Assembly (NCBI RefSeq): GCF_001311785.1 | Contig: NZ_BBBX01000021.1 | Coordinates: forward strand, 1 to 52,255 | Reading direction: 5' to 3' | From: Lacticaseibacillus saniviri JCM 17471 = DSM 24301 | Lineage (GTDB): Bacteria; Bacillota; Bacilli; Lactobacillales; Lactobacillaceae | DNA: 52,255 bases | In this document: positions 19,643 to 28,279 of the stretch, piece after piece | How the letters are laid out: each line of letters begins with the position of its first letter | How positions within the stretch are numbered: position 1 is the stretch's first letter | Translations under genes and position numbers: made by a program | The notes under the pieces: generated by a model | What the model was told of the DNA's origin: nothing | Database searches by the model: none | What the model saw: only the letters and a program-made list of their open reading frames with translations

Positions 19643-20405
19643 TTGAAACACATCTGGACGTACCTCATCGGAATTATTGCTGGGCTTGGAATCATGCTGG
19701 TTTAATATACGCGGGTAAGACATGGCAGCAAGCACATCAGCCGCAGGCGGAACCAGAAACGGCTGAAACACCGGGTTTACCAGCCACGCCAGCGAGTTGG
19801 CAAAAATTGGTCAAGGCAAATCTTTGCGCTATGTCGCTCTCGGAGATAGCTTGGCCGCTGGTTTTTACACCGCAAAAGAAACGGACAGCTATCAATATCG
19901 GATCCGTGATTATCTCAAAAACAATCTGGGCTTCAGTGTCAGTCTCGATGGCTTCTGGAAAGCCGGCGCCACTGTCACCAGCTTGGCACTGCCTAACGTT
20001 CAAAAGGTGATCGCAATGAAACCTGACCTGATTTCGATCGAATACGGCACCAATGAACAAGACACAACGAATCCTTACTACGCAACTCCCGAGCAATTCA
20101 AAACTAACCTCACCCAACTCGTGACACAATTACGCTCAGCACTACCCAAAGCCCGTATCGTCCTGCTGACACCATGGCAATCGACGACGCCGGCTCCTTA
20201 TCGCCAAGTTGTGCAAGCTGTCGGAGCGGCCAACAGCGGCTCTGTGGTCGATATCAGCAGCGTTTGGCATAATCAAGCCAATATTTCGAGCAAGACTACC
20301 CAATCGTGGCAGGGCACTGGTGACGGCTATCACCCGAGTTCACAGGGCAACCTAGCGATCGCACGGCTCATGGTCAAAGCAATCGATAAAATATATGTGC
20401 ATTAA
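19643..20405 (+). CDS. Membrane-anchored SGNH/GDSL hydrolase (two frameshifts)
   Basis: About 254 aa. TTG start behind AAAGGAG gives a signal-anchor helix (IWTYLIGIIAGLGIMLV). The frame breaks near 19705 and continues LIYAGKTWQQAHQ, a Pro-rich linker and SWQKLVK. It breaks again near 19815 into the main frame SLRYVALGDSLAAGF. The SGNH motifs are block I GDSLAAG (nucleophile Ser), block III GTNEQ (Asn) and block V DGYHPSS (Asp, His). Likely an extracellular membrane-tethered esterase or lipase; substrate unknown. Upstream TTTACC, 17 nt, TATACT (19578-19606) is a plausible promoter. Confidence 0.78.
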
Positions 20406-20407
20406 CG

Positions 20408-20456
20408 CAAAAAAAGTCTGTGACATCGCCCCGTTTGGTGGCAGTCACAGACTCTT
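20408..20456. terminator. Bidirectional terminator between esterase and mvaK2
   Basis: AAAGTCTGTGAC / GTCACAGACTCTTT forms a strong stem around a 19-nt loop containing a further GCC/GGC pairing, with A and T runs outside. It serves both convergent genes. Confidence 0.85.
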
Positions 20457-21527
20457 TTATTTGATTTCATGGACTTCAAAATTGAGTGGTTCAATCTGAT
20501 TCGCCCGCCATTGATCGAGCAGCGGCGTGATTTCCGCATCCTGATCGATCAGGACAATGCCACAGTCACCACCACCGGCACCAGAAGTCTTGGCACAGCC
20601 ACCGAAATTCTCGGCGAGCTGCCGCATTTTTTTCAGGACCGGCGTCTCAATGGCTACCCCTGAGAAGTCAGCTAGACGATCTAGGGCGTGGCGATTAGCG
20701 CGAATGCCCGCTTGAATCCCAGCCAAATCCTGCCGATTAAAGCTTGCAATCAAGTCTTCTAAGACCGCCTTACTATCGGCCAAAAACTGTTGGTAAGCCG
20801 CCTTCTTCTGCGCCTTAGCAATCGTAATCTTATCCACCAACTGCGACGTTGAAGCCGGTGATCCGGTCCAGCCGATTAGCAACCGCATATTGTCAGGTGG
20901 TGTTAATAACTTAATCGATAACTCAGGCCAATCCATATTTAATAGTTCAGACAGCGTTGCTTCGTGGCGCTGTGCGGCGAGCCATTCCTTATCAAAGGAA
21001 CGATACGCAATCCACCCGCCGTAAACAGAAGCAGCGATATCGCCTAAAGAACCATTGCCCTGCACATCCAAATGGGCAATCGCCGCGAGCTTATAAATCT
21101 GGTCCGCACTCATGTTGAGCTCATAGAATAGATTGAGCGCCTTGACCGTTGCAACTGTCACAGCCGCTGAACTGCCCAGACCAAACTTGCGGCCATCGAC
21201 AGCATCCAAATCGGAATCGACGGATAGTTGATACAATGCCAACGGTTTACCCAATTCACGCGCATAATCTTCAGTCAAGTGAATCGCAGACAAAATATAA
21301 TGGAATGGATTATCGCGATTATCGAAGACCATTTGATCGCCTTCTCGCTTCCAGACCAATGAATTTTCTTGATATTGATTTGATACGATACTACCGTATT
21401 GTTGTTTTGCTTCGACCGTGACCGTCACGAACTGATTCAGAGCAACAATGATTGCTGGAAATCCTGTTTCGACGACCGCGTATTCCCCAGCGATATATAA
21501 TTTGCCAGGCGCTTGCGCTGTGACCAA
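20457..21527 (-). CDS. mvaK2: Phosphomevalonate kinase
   Basis: Phosphorylates 5-phosphomevalonate to the diphosphate in the mevalonate pathway. 356 aa GHMP kinase. N-terminal VTAQAPGKLYIAGEYAVVE, ATP-binding motif KFGLGSSAAVTVATV, and C-terminal CAKTSGAGGGDCGI. I start at a TTG behind AAGGG because family members begin directly at this VTAQAPGK-like segment; the open frame runs 11 codons further. Mevalonate kinase and diphosphomevalonate decarboxylase, often adjacent in lactobacilli, are not in the window. The thl-mvaA-mvaS operon lies 4 kb away on the same strand. Confidence 0.92.
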   Translation of the reverse strand: MVTAQAPGKLYIAGEYAVVETGFPAIIVALNQFVTVTVEAKQQYGSIVSNQYQENSLVWKREGDQMVFDNRDNPFHYILSAIHLTEDYARELGKPLALYQLSVDSDLDAVDGRKFGLGSSAAVTVATVKALNLFYELNMSADQIYKLAAIAHLDVQGNGSLGDIAASVYGGWIAYRSFDKEWLAAQRHEATLSELLNMDWPELSIKLLTPPDNMRLLIGWTGSPASTSQLVDKITIAKAQKKAAYQQFLADSKAVLEDLIASFNRQDLAGIQAGIRANRHALDRLADFSGVAIETPVLKKMRQLAENFGGCAKTSGAGGGDCGIVLIDQDAEITPLLDQWRANQIEPLNFEVHEIK

Positions 21528-21717
21528 TTCACCAGAACCCTTCACACAGAATAGATACACTCAAAAGTATAGACCTTACAAAAATGAAAGGTCGCACATC
21601 CAAATAATCTTATACTTTTTTAGAAACACCTTCAACATTCTATCATCTCTACTCAAAAAGACAAGCTGCTCAATCGTTTTGCGCACTTGTCAACCAGCGT
21701 TAGCGGCTCACCACAAT

Positions 21718-21757
21718 AAAAAGTTCGCGACAAACCGCATCTTTGTCCGCGAACTCG
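21718..21757 (-). terminator. Terminator of map
   Basis: AGTTCGCGACAAA / TTTGTCCGCGAACT stem with one bulge and a 7-nt loop. On the minus strand it is followed by TTTTTATT. It lies 25 bases past the methionine aminopeptidase stop. Confidence 0.78.
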
Positions 21758-21782
21758 ATATTTAATGACCGTGCATCAGCAA

Positions 21783-22574
21783 TTAGAGGTATTTCTGATC
21801 AATGTCAGGATCTTGACTGGTCAAAATCTTGGGACCATCCGCTGTGATGGCAATTGTGTGTTCATACTGTGCACAATCTGAATCATCCGCGGTCACGTAA
21901 TAGACCCAGGAATCATTGGGGACTTGTTCACTCGCGATTTTCCATGTCCCCGTCGTAATCATGGGTTCAATGGTAATGGTCATGCCTTCCTTGAGCCGTA
22001 ATCCTTGGCCGGCTTCACCGTAGTTTGGCACGGATGGACTCTCGTGAATGGTGGGCTGAATCCCGTGCCCAATCAATTCGCGCACATCACCATAGCCCAA
22101 TTCGTCTTCGGTGTATTGTTGAATGGCCGCACCGATATCACCGATTCGATTGCCTACAACAGCCTGATCAATTCCCAAATAAAGGGCTTTGCGCGTCGCA
22201 TCCATCAGCTTTTGGCGCTTATCTGACACGTCACCAACCGCATAGGTCCAGCATGAATCGCTCTGATAGCCATCCAACTCGACACACATATCGACACTGA
22301 CAATGTCGCCTTCTTTGAGCATCAGTCCCTTGCGTGGAATCCCGTGAGCAACTTCGTTATTGATGCTGACACAGGTGGCATACTTATAGCCATCGAAGCC
22401 GATTTGTGAAGCAATCGCGCCGTGACTCTCGATATATTTCTTGGCAAATTTCTCGATTTCCCAGCTTGATAGGCCTGGTTTGATTAAGTCGCGTAATCCC
22501 AGATGCACCCCGGCCAACACAGCGCCGGACTTGCGCATGCCCTCAATTTCTCGTTCAGATTTAATCGTAATCAT
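21783..22574 (-). CDS. map: Methionine aminopeptidase, type I
   Basis: Removes the N-terminal methionine from new proteins; cytosolic di-metal enzyme. 263 aa. Metal ligands and surrounding motifs visible: IVSVDMCVELDGYQSDSCWT (two Asp), LIGHGIQPTIHESP (His), MTITIEPMI (Glu) and AQYEHTIAIT (Glu). N-terminal ITIKSEREIEGMRKSG is typical, with GGGGGC before the ATG. The stretch TWKIASEQVPNDSWVYYVT is an extended loop seen in lactobacillus MAPs. Single gene, divergent from the flavodoxin. Confidence 0.94.
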   Translation of the reverse strand: MITIKSEREIEGMRKSGAVLAGVHLGLRDLIKPGLSSWEIEKFAKKYIESHGAIASQIGFDGYKYATCVSINNEVAHGIPRKGLMLKEGDIVSVDMCVELDGYQSDSCWTYAVGDVSDKRQKLMDATRKALYLGIDQAVVGNRIGDIGAAIQQYTEDELGYGDVRELIGHGIQPTIHESPSVPNYGEAGQGLRLKEGMTITIEPMITTGTWKIASEQVPNDSWVYYVTADDSDCAQYEHTIAITADGPKILTSQDPDIDQKYL

Positions 22575-22655
22575 GATGTTGCCCCCATTATTGATTTGTT
22601 GATTTTATCATACACTACTTTGCCAGATGCGGGAACAATCACCAACTCGTCTAGT

Positions 22656-22679
22656 CATTGCCTGGCGGGTCTGCTATAA
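22656..22679 (+). promoter_or_regulatory. Promoter of flavodoxin gene
   Basis: Perfect TATAAT at 22674-22679 with a weak TAGTCA 17 nt upstream. It implies transcription starting near 22687, which argues against using the most upstream start codon of the frame. Confidence 0.55.
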
Positions 22680-22699
22680 TCGTCAGGATAAGTGTCACA

Positions 22700-23182
22700 A
22701 TGACAGGAAGGATGACGAAGATTCATGCGAGTGCCAGAATTGTTTATGCCAGTATGACTGGTAATAATGAAGAAATCGCAGGCATCATTGAGGAAGCCTT
22801 CGAAGATTTGAATGTGGATGTCACGACCACTGAGGTATCTCAGGCCATGGCGAGCGACTTTTTAGATGTCGATATCTGTGTGGCAGTAATGTACACCTAC
22901 TCGAATGTCGGTGAAGGCGAGCTGCCCGATGAAGCGCTCGACTTCTATGAAGAATTACAAGAACTCGACCTGACTGGTAAGGTTTACGGTTCAGCTGGTA
23001 GTGGCGATCGCTTCTATGACGACTTTGCCACCTCCGTGGACGACTTCGATAAAGCCTTCGCTAAGACGGGTGCAACCAAGGGTGCTGATAACGTCAAAAT
23101 CGACTTAGCGGCCGATGGCGAGGATATCGAACACCTCGAGGCTTTCACCAAAGCTCTGGTGGACAAGCAAGCGAGCTTGTAA
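22700..23182 (+). CDS. Flavodoxin
   Basis: About 160 aa FMN-binding electron carrier. Phosphate-binding loop ARIVYASMTGNNEEIA, the FMN loop region VAVMYTYSNVGEGELPDEAL, and VYGSAGSGDRFYDDF typical of short-chain flavodoxins. Highly acidic, cytosolic. The start is uncertain: the promoter rules out upstream codons, leaving ATG 22700 or 22712. The only clear SD-like sequence (AGGAAGG) touches the second ATG too closely, so an indel near the start is possible. It converges with the YihY gene across a shared terminator. Confidence 0.85.
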   Translation: MTGRMTKIHASARIVYASMTGNNEEIAGIIEEAFEDLNVDVTTTEVSQAMASDFLDVDICVAVMYTYSNVGEGELPDEALDFYEELQELDLTGKVYGSAGSGDRFYDDFATSVDDFDKAFAKTGATKGADNVKIDLAADGEDIEHLEAFTKALVDKQASL

Positions 23183-23204
23183 ACGATCAATCGATTCTAT
23201 TCAA

Positions 23205-23262
23205 AATAAATAGCGGTGTTGCGTCAAACCTGATTGGTTTTGACACAGCATCGCTATTTTTT
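23205..23262. terminator. Bidirectional terminator between flavodoxin and YihY genes
   Basis: AATAGCGGTGTTGCGTCAAACC pairs with GGTTTTGACACAGCATCGCTATT with a few mismatches, flanked by T run and A-rich sequence. Its core (TCAAACC / GGTTTTGA) resembles several other terminators in the window. Confidence 0.8.
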
Positions 23263-23266
23263 CTGA

Positions 23267-24268
23267 TCAGTCTTTTGCGCGCTGATTACGAATCAAATCA
23301 GCTACCTTGCCCGGGCTGCTGTGAAGATGCCCGGTAAAGTATTCCGCTACCAGGGCGTTCAGTATCGCGCCCACAATCAATACCCAGGCCGAGAAATTCA
23401 ACCACAAGAGCAGAATGATGAATGTGCCTAATGTCCCGTATGAACTGTATCGTGTGCCAAAATAGCGCATATACAGCGAGAAAGACTGGGCGAGAACAAT
23501 CCAGCCCAAAGTCGTGAAGACCGCGCCTGGTAGCACGGTCCAGAAATGAATCCGCACATTGGGTAAGAAATAAAAGAGAAAAGTAACCGCAATCAGGACG
23601 ACCAATAGCGTGACTGGCCATCGCCAAGCCAAGAATGTTTTTAACCATTGATCGGACAAGCCGAATTGGGTGTTAAGCCATTCCAAGAATTGCTGACCAA
23701 ACGCGAACATCACCAAGACGGTTGCGACTGCCAGAATCATCAAGAACGTCAATAACATGGATAATAACCGTTGCACAATAAAATTCTGTGATGGACTGAC
23801 ACCATACGCCTTATTGAAGCTGAGCTTGAGGCCATTGATTCCCAAACTGGCGGCCCATAAAGTTGTCACGGCCCCAATCGATAAGACACCCCCACTCCCA
23901 TTTTGGAGCAGGTTCTGGATGACGGGCTCTAACCACGACATGATATTACTGGGAATGATCTGCGCGAGATAATCCGATATCGTTCGATAGTCCAGATGCA
24001 AATAGGGCAGTAAATTCCCAACCACAAGTAGCATGGGAAACAGTGATAACAACGCGTAATAGGCAAGCGATGCAGCTGAGGTTCCCGCTTCTGAATCATT
24101 GAACCGTTTGAGCGTGAGCTTTAATAAGGCTCGGCGTTTATATTTGTTTGGCACATCTAAGGTTGCGAGTGGTATGTGGCCTTGATGAATCGCCTGTTGT
24201 TGCTCCGTCGATAGTGGTACAGGCTTTTTGTGTGCCTGCTCAAGACCGTTTTGGTTTTCTTGCCACAA
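23267..24268 (-). CDS. YihY/BrkB family inner-membrane protein
   Basis: 333 aa integral membrane protein of the YihY (UPF0761/BrkB) family. Six hydrophobic segments are visible, starting with SAASLAYYALLSLFPMLLVV, which holds the family's conserved A..YY...S.FP motif. FLFYFLPNVRIHFWTVLPGA and SSYGTLGTFIILLLWLNFSA are the other conserved blocks. Start is a TTG behind AAGGGGG; the first 45 residues form a polar cytoplasmic tail. Early claims of RNase BN activity for the family are outdated; its function is unknown. Single gene. Confidence 0.88.
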   Translation of the reverse strand: MWQENQNGLEQAHKKPVPLSTEQQQAIHQGHIPLATLDVPNKYKRRALLKLTLKRFNDSEAGTSAASLAYYALLSLFPMLLVVGNLLPYLHLDYRTISDYLAQIIPSNIMSWLEPVIQNLLQNGSGGVLSIGAVTTLWAASLGINGLKLSFNKAYGVSPSQNFIVQRLLSMLLTFLMILAVATVLVMFAFGQQFLEWLNTQFGLSDQWLKTFLAWRWPVTLLVVLIAVTFLFYFLPNVRIHFWTVLPGAVFTTLGWIVLAQSFSLYMRYFGTRYSSYGTLGTFIILLLWLNFSAWVLIVGAILNALVAEYFTGHLHSSPGKVADLIRNQRAKD

Positions 24269-24347
24269 GGCAGCCCCCTTTCAAATCTATCCTACAATTA
24301 TAACAAACTTAAGGGTTGCAAAACCAAATTTTGAAAAGCGCATCAAA

Positions 24348-24445
24348 AAAGCAGTGGTTGTGACAAAATTATGTTTTGTCACAACCACTGCTTTAACTTC
24401 CGAATAACTAGATTAATCGCGTTGCAAAAGTTAGCAAACAAGAAT
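24348..24445. repeat. Dispersed repeat, truncated copy 3, with terminator hairpin
   Basis: Starts with an 18-bp near-perfect hairpin (GCAGTGGTTGTGACAAAA / TTTTGTCACAACCACTGC), then about 60 bases matching copies 1 and 2 (CTTCCGAATAACTAGATTAA, CGCGTTGCAAAAGTT). The rest of the element is missing. On the minus strand the hairpin is followed by TTTTTTGATG, so here it can terminate the UDP-GlcNAc epimerase transcript. Confidence 0.7.
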
Positions 24446-24468
24446 TCGTTGCGCTTGGTCACACGCGG

Positions 24469-25610
24469 TTATTGGAAGGTATCAGGCTTGTCGGTGCGTT
24501 GACCGAAGTGGTAGCTGATAGCATCCAGAATGCGGCGAGATGCTTCACCATCACCATATGGATTCTTGGCGGTGGCCATCCGCTTGTATTCCGCGTCATC
24601 TGTCAGCAACTGTTCCATCGCTTCACGAACAGGTTCTGGATTGGTGCCGACTAACTTCAAGGTCCCGGCAACAACACCTTCAGGCCGTTCAGTCGTGTCC
24701 CGCAGCACTAAGACTGGCTTGCCTAAGGATGGGGCTTCTTCTTGAACACCACCTGAATCGGTCATGATGAAGTAGCTGCGAGCTGCCAAGTTATGAAAGT
24801 CGACCACATCGAGAGGGTCAATCAAGTGAATCCGTGGATGGTTACCCAAGATATCATGCGCTGCTTCTTGCACCACTGGATTCAAGTGCACTGGATAAAT
24901 GATTTCAACATCATCGTGGTGTTCAACGACATCGCGCATCACGGCAAAGACGCGCCGCATCGGTTCGCCCTGATTTTCACGGCGATGCATGGTCACCAGA
25001 ATCATCCGCTTGTCAGCATCCACTAAGTCCAAAACATCATGGTGATAGTCGTCTTGCACGGTTTGCTTGAGGGCGTCGATTGCAGTATTGCCGGTCACAA
25101 AAATATTTGCGGCCTTGTGGTTTTCTTGCAACAAGTTGGCTTCACTTTGCGTGGTTGGGGCAAAGTATAGGTCACTCAAGACGTCGGTCAACTGCCGGTT
25201 CATCTCTTCTGGGAATGGACTGTACTTGTCCCAAGTCCGTAATCCCGCTTCGACGTGACCAATTGCAGTCTGGTGATAAAAGGCAGAGACACTAGCTGCA
25301 AAAGTGGTTGTGGTATCACCGTGAACCAATACAATATCGGGCTTTTCTTTTTCAATCACATCACCCAAGTGCAATAACACGTTGCTGGTGATTTCATCGA
25401 GGGTCTGACGAGCCTTCATGATATCCAAGTCGTAATCAGGTGTAATCTTGAAGATTTCAAGCACTTGATCCAACATTTGCCGATGCTGGGCAGAAACCAC
25501 AGTCACCGCTTCAAACTCGTCGGAGCGCTGCTTCAATGCAAGGACGAGTGGCGCCATTTTGATTGCTTCAGGACGGGTCCCAAAGACCGTCATCACTTTA
25601 ATTTTTTCAT
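24469..25610 (-). CDS. mnaA: UDP-N-acetylglucosamine 2-epimerase, non-hydrolysing
   Basis: Interconverts UDP-GlcNAc and UDP-ManNAc, supplying ManNAc for wall teichoic acid linkage units and surface polysaccharide. About 380 aa. VMTVFGTRPEAIKMAPLV, VHGDTTTTFAASVSAFY, HVEAGLRTWDKYSPFPEEMN, VTMHRRENQG, MTDSGGVQEEAPSLGKPVLV and TERPEGV are all family signatures. The ORF has no good in-frame start, but ATGAAAAAATTAAAGTGATG would read MKKIKVMTVFGT, the classic start, if the A run at 25602-25607 lacked one base. I therefore place the start at 25610; otherwise a GTG at 25596 is used. Single gene. Confidence 0.92.
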
Positions 25611-25683
25611 GGATGGGGATGCCTCTTTCTTCGTATAATAGTTTCAGTATACCAGAAAATCCAGGTGTACCTGAGCTGAATAA

Positions 25684-25718
25684 TAAAAAGAGGTCATGAC
25701 TAAACGTCACAACCTCTT
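25684..25718 (-). terminator. Terminator of TetR-family gene
   Basis: On the minus strand AAGAGGTTGTGAC / GTCATGACCTCTT around a short loop (GTTTA), followed by TTTTATTATT. It lies just after the regulator's stop. Confidence 0.8.
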
Positions 25719-25726
25719 CCCTTCAC

Positions 25727-26323
25727 TTAGCCAGCGAGTGTTTCCATGAAGTTCAAATCTTTAATATCATCGAATTCGCCTTCCGCAAGAAAACTTGCGG
25801 TAACAGACTTTAAGACAGCAACCATTTTCTCGTCGCTAATACTGATAAAGCCGGATGCCATCAAGTTGGCAATCCCGGTGGCAACAATCCACAGTGATGT
25901 GATGGTGTTTTGACGTTGCTTTGCACTCATCTCTTCGGCAGGCTTGTATTCATTGAAGACACTCATTGCGGTGCTCAGCGCGTATTCACGCATCTCTTCA
26001 ACACCAAAATGGTCTTCCACAAACACAGCGGTGTACAGTGGCCGATTGTCGATGGCAAAGTGGATGTAGGAGAGTGCCAAATCGATGACACGATCGCCTG
26101 TATAGCTCTTGGTCATTTCAATCGCCAAGAAATCTTTGATGCGCGCCATAACGGCTTGCTTCAAGTCGTCCATGCAGGTGAATTCCAGATAGATGGGTTG
26201 CGTTGAGCAGTCCATGCGGTGTGCGATGTTGCGTGCGGTGAAGCTCTTGAAGCCTTCTTCAACCACTAAATTGTACGCTGCATTGAGAATCTGATCGTGT
26301 GTTATTGTTTTCTTACGTGCCAT
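25727..26323 (-). CDS. TetR-family transcriptional regulator
   Basis: 198 aa. The N-terminal HTH is clear: HDQILNAAYNLVVEEGFKSF followed by the recognition region TARNIAHRMDCSTQPIYLEF. The remainder is an all-helical ligand-binding domain ending in LAEGEFDDIKDLNF. AGGAGG precedes the ATG. Ligand and operator are unknown. It is divergent from pepS with 253 bases between, so it may control itself or pepS; no clean palindrome was found to support that. Confidence 0.85.
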   Translation of the reverse strand: MARKKTITHDQILNAAYNLVVEEGFKSFTARNIAHRMDCSTQPIYLEFTCMDDLKQAVMARIKDFLAIEMTKSYTGDRVIDLALSYIHFAIDNRPLYTAVFVEDHFGVEEMREYALSTAMSVFNEYKPAEEMSAKQRQNTITSLWIVATGIANLMASGFISISDEKMVAVLKSVTASFLAEGEFDDIKDLNFMETLAG

Positions 26324-26576
26324 GTGTTGTCCTCCTAGTACATGAGATAAAAAACATTTCGTTTAAGATTAAGTTGTTCACTATGTAATATTTCTTTGGT
26401 ACGTAACCATTTTAACAGATTGAATTCGCTGCGCAAAGAATAAAAAACAAAATTCAACTTTTCACAAATAATTCATATGATGTTCAAAAATCACAATTGT
26501 TTTATTGACTCTTTCACTTTTATTCCATTGAATGTGTTAGAATAAATGCACTATGAGAAAGAAATGAGGAATGATG
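26324..26576. other. AT-rich divergent intergenic region (TetR gene / pepS)
   Basis: 253 bases, clearly more AT-rich than the flanks. It must hold promoters for both genes. For pepS, TAGAAT lies about 40 bases upstream of the start with a poor -35. No gene, terminator or RNA element recognised. Confidence 0.4.
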
Positions 26577-27812
26577 ATGACTTTACCTAATTTTGCTGAG
26601 AACCTTCAAAAGTATGCGGACCTCACCGTCAACACCGGTATTGGTGTTAAGAATGGCGACACGGTGTATATCCAGATTGCTGTTGATCAAGCGCCACTGG
26701 CTCGCCTACTCACTGCCGCAGCCTACAAGGCAGGTGCAGCAGAGGTGCTCGTTCAGTGGAACGATGATACGATTTCCCGATTAGACATGCAAAACAAGGA
26801 TGATGATCGGCTCTTCAATATTCCTAATTTCATCACCGATCAATTCGATTACTGGCTAGATCACAATGCCAAGCGGATCACCGTTATTTCAGCTGATCCC
26901 GATAACCTCAAAGGAATCGATGCTGACCGAGTGGCCACTTATCAAGACGCTTACGGTAAAGCATACGGCAAGCTACTCAATGCGATTTCTTCCAACAAAA
27001 TCAGTTGGACCATCATTGCCGCTGCCAGTGCCAAATGGGCTGAAAAAGTCTTTCCTGATGCTGCCAACCCAGAAGCTGCAACCGATCAACTATGGGACCA
27101 AATTTTCAAGACGACACGCATCTATGCGGACGACCCCGCTGTGGCGTGGCAAAAGCATGACCAAACCCTGCGCGAAAAGGCAGCATGGCTCAACCAGGAA
27201 CAGTTTGACCACCTCCACTACACCGCTCCTGGGACAGACTTAACGGTTGGCTTACCTAAGAATCATATCTGGGAAGGCGCTGGCTCATTCAACCCCCGTG
27301 GTGAAGAATTTATGGCCAACATGCCAACTGAAGAGGTCTTCACGGCACCAGACTTCCGTCGCATCGATGGCACCGTGGCTTCCACTAAGCCGCTTGCGTA
27401 CGCTGGTAATATCCTCGAAGGCATGCACTTCACCTTTAAGGATGGTCAAGTGGTTGAAGCACATGCCGATAAGGGGGATGCGGTCTTACAGAACCTGCTG
27501 AGTATCCCTGGCGCCCGCAGCTTGGGTGAAGTTTCCTTAGTCCCCGACCCATCACCGATTTCACAGTCCGGCATCACCTTCTTCAACACCCTATTCGATG
27601 AGAACGCGTCCGACCACATGGCTCTCGGCCAGGCCTATCCATTCTCCGTTGAAAACGGGATCGACATGACTGAAGAAGAGCTGATCGCTGCTGGGATGAA
27701 TCGCAGTCAAACCCACGTTGACTTCATGATGGGCTCGGCTGAAATGAATATTGATGGCATCAAGGCAGATGGTACGGTCACCCCAATTTTCCGCAACGGT
27801 GATTGGGCCTAA
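26577..27812 (+). CDS. pepS: Aminopeptidase PepS (M29 family)
   Basis: Metallo-aminopeptidase with preference for aromatic and basic N-terminal residues in dairy streptococci; cytosolic, used in peptide nutrition. 411 aa. N-terminal MTLPNFAENLQKYADLTVNT; conserved metal-site regions EVLVQWNDD, GEEFMANMPTEEVFTAP, LAYAGNILEGMHFTF, LGEVSLVPDPSPISQSG, FNTLFDENASDHMALGQAYP and NRSQTHVDFMMG. The frame allows three ATGs in tandem; GAGGA spacing favours the third. This is the last host gene before the prophage. Confidence 0.93.
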   Translation: MTLPNFAENLQKYADLTVNTGIGVKNGDTVYIQIAVDQAPLARLLTAAAYKAGAAEVLVQWNDDTISRLDMQNKDDDRLFNIPNFITDQFDYWLDHNAKRITVISADPDNLKGIDADRVATYQDAYGKAYGKLLNAISSNKISWTIIAAASAKWAEKVFPDAANPEAATDQLWDQIFKTTRIYADDPAVAWQKHDQTLREKAAWLNQEQFDHLHYTAPGTDLTVGLPKNHIWEGAGSFNPRGEEFMANMPTEEVFTAPDFRRIDGTVASTKPLAYAGNILEGMHFTFKDGQVVEAHADKGDAVLQNLLSIPGARSLGEVSLVPDPSPISQSGITFFNTLFDENASDHMALGQAYPFSVENGIDMTEEELIAAGMNRSQTHVDFMMGSAEMNIDGIKADGTVTPIFRNGDWA

Positions 27813-27825
27813 CATTTAAACTAAA

Positions 27826-27884
27826 CAAAAAAGGAGCAATGATGAAACCTGTTAGGGTTTGTCATTGCTCCTTTTTGTTTAGAG
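27826..27884 (+). terminator. Terminator of pepS
   Basis: AAAAAGGAGCAATGATGAAAC and GTTTGTCATTGCTCCTTTTT form a stem of about 19 bp with one mismatch and an 8-nt loop, with T run. It lies 14 bases past the stop. Confidence 0.88.
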
Positions 27885-27885
27885 A

Positions 27886-28041
27886 ATAATAAAACCGGCC
27901 ATCAGCACAAGAGACTGATATTACCGGTTAAACCGTCAATCAAGTGCACCCTATCGGAGTAGTCGGGTGTGCTATAAACCCTATCTAACTGGTATTTGTC
28001 GGCACCGTTTTTTATATTTGGGCAATTTTTGGGCAATAAAA
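27886..28041. other. Prophage-chromosome junction region (probable attachment side)
   Basis: No gene. It contains a minus-strand hairpin AAACCGGTAATATCAG / CTGATGGCCGGTTT with a following T-rich stretch (about 27889-27934), two CCCTATC motifs 40 bases apart, and a tandem direct repeat TTTGGGCAATT TTTGGGCAATA at 28017-28038. The lysis and accessory genes of the prophage end just to the right, and pepS just to the left, so the attachment site should be here. The core cannot be named without the other end. Confidence 0.4.
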
Positions 28042-28068
28042 ATAGACCTCTTCATTTAAGAGATCCAT
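28042..28068 (-). terminator. Terminator overlapping the end of the HTH gene
   Basis: On the minus strand GATCTCTT / AAGAGGTC with a 5-nt loop, then TATTTTTATT. The left arm overlaps the last codons of the small HTH gene. Confidence 0.65.
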
Positions 28069-28276
28069 TTTCCAAAGCAATTAATTCGTCTAATACGGTG
28101 CCTGGCGTTTTCCCGAGAGCCTTGGCCACATAGATAATCACACGTGTAGTTATTCCGTCAGCGGTTGTATAAGCCGCCGCTCTTTGTAACTTAGACGGTG
28201 TTGTACCATTTGCCTTTGCCACACTATATCGAGTAGCGCCGTTTTGTTCAAGATACGCATCTAACAAGCTTACCAT
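28052..28276 (-). CDS. Small prophage HTH protein, Cro/XRE-like
   Basis: 74 aa. LLDAYLEQNGATRYSVAKAN, then GTTPSKLQRA, forms a helix-turn-helix resembling small XRE proteins; the C-terminal half VIIYVAKALGKTPGTVLDEL fits the following helices. It is clearly related to the product of 28954-29198 on the opposite strand (LLDAYLEQNGATRYSVAK versus ILDKYLEAHGLTRYQLAK). It starts four bases after the upstream small membrane-protein gene, so the two form an operon at the lysis-side end of the prophage. Possible role in control or exclusion is inference only. Confidence 0.6.
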   Translation of the reverse strand: MVSLLDAYLEQNGATRYSVAKANGTTPSKLQRAAAYTTADGITTRVIIYVAKALGKTPGTVLDELIALENGSLK

Positions 28277-28279
28277 ATT

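Noticed and set aside
27886..28010. tRNA gene as attachment site next to pepS
   Set aside because: No T arm or acceptor stem could be folded; only hairpins and short repeats are present.
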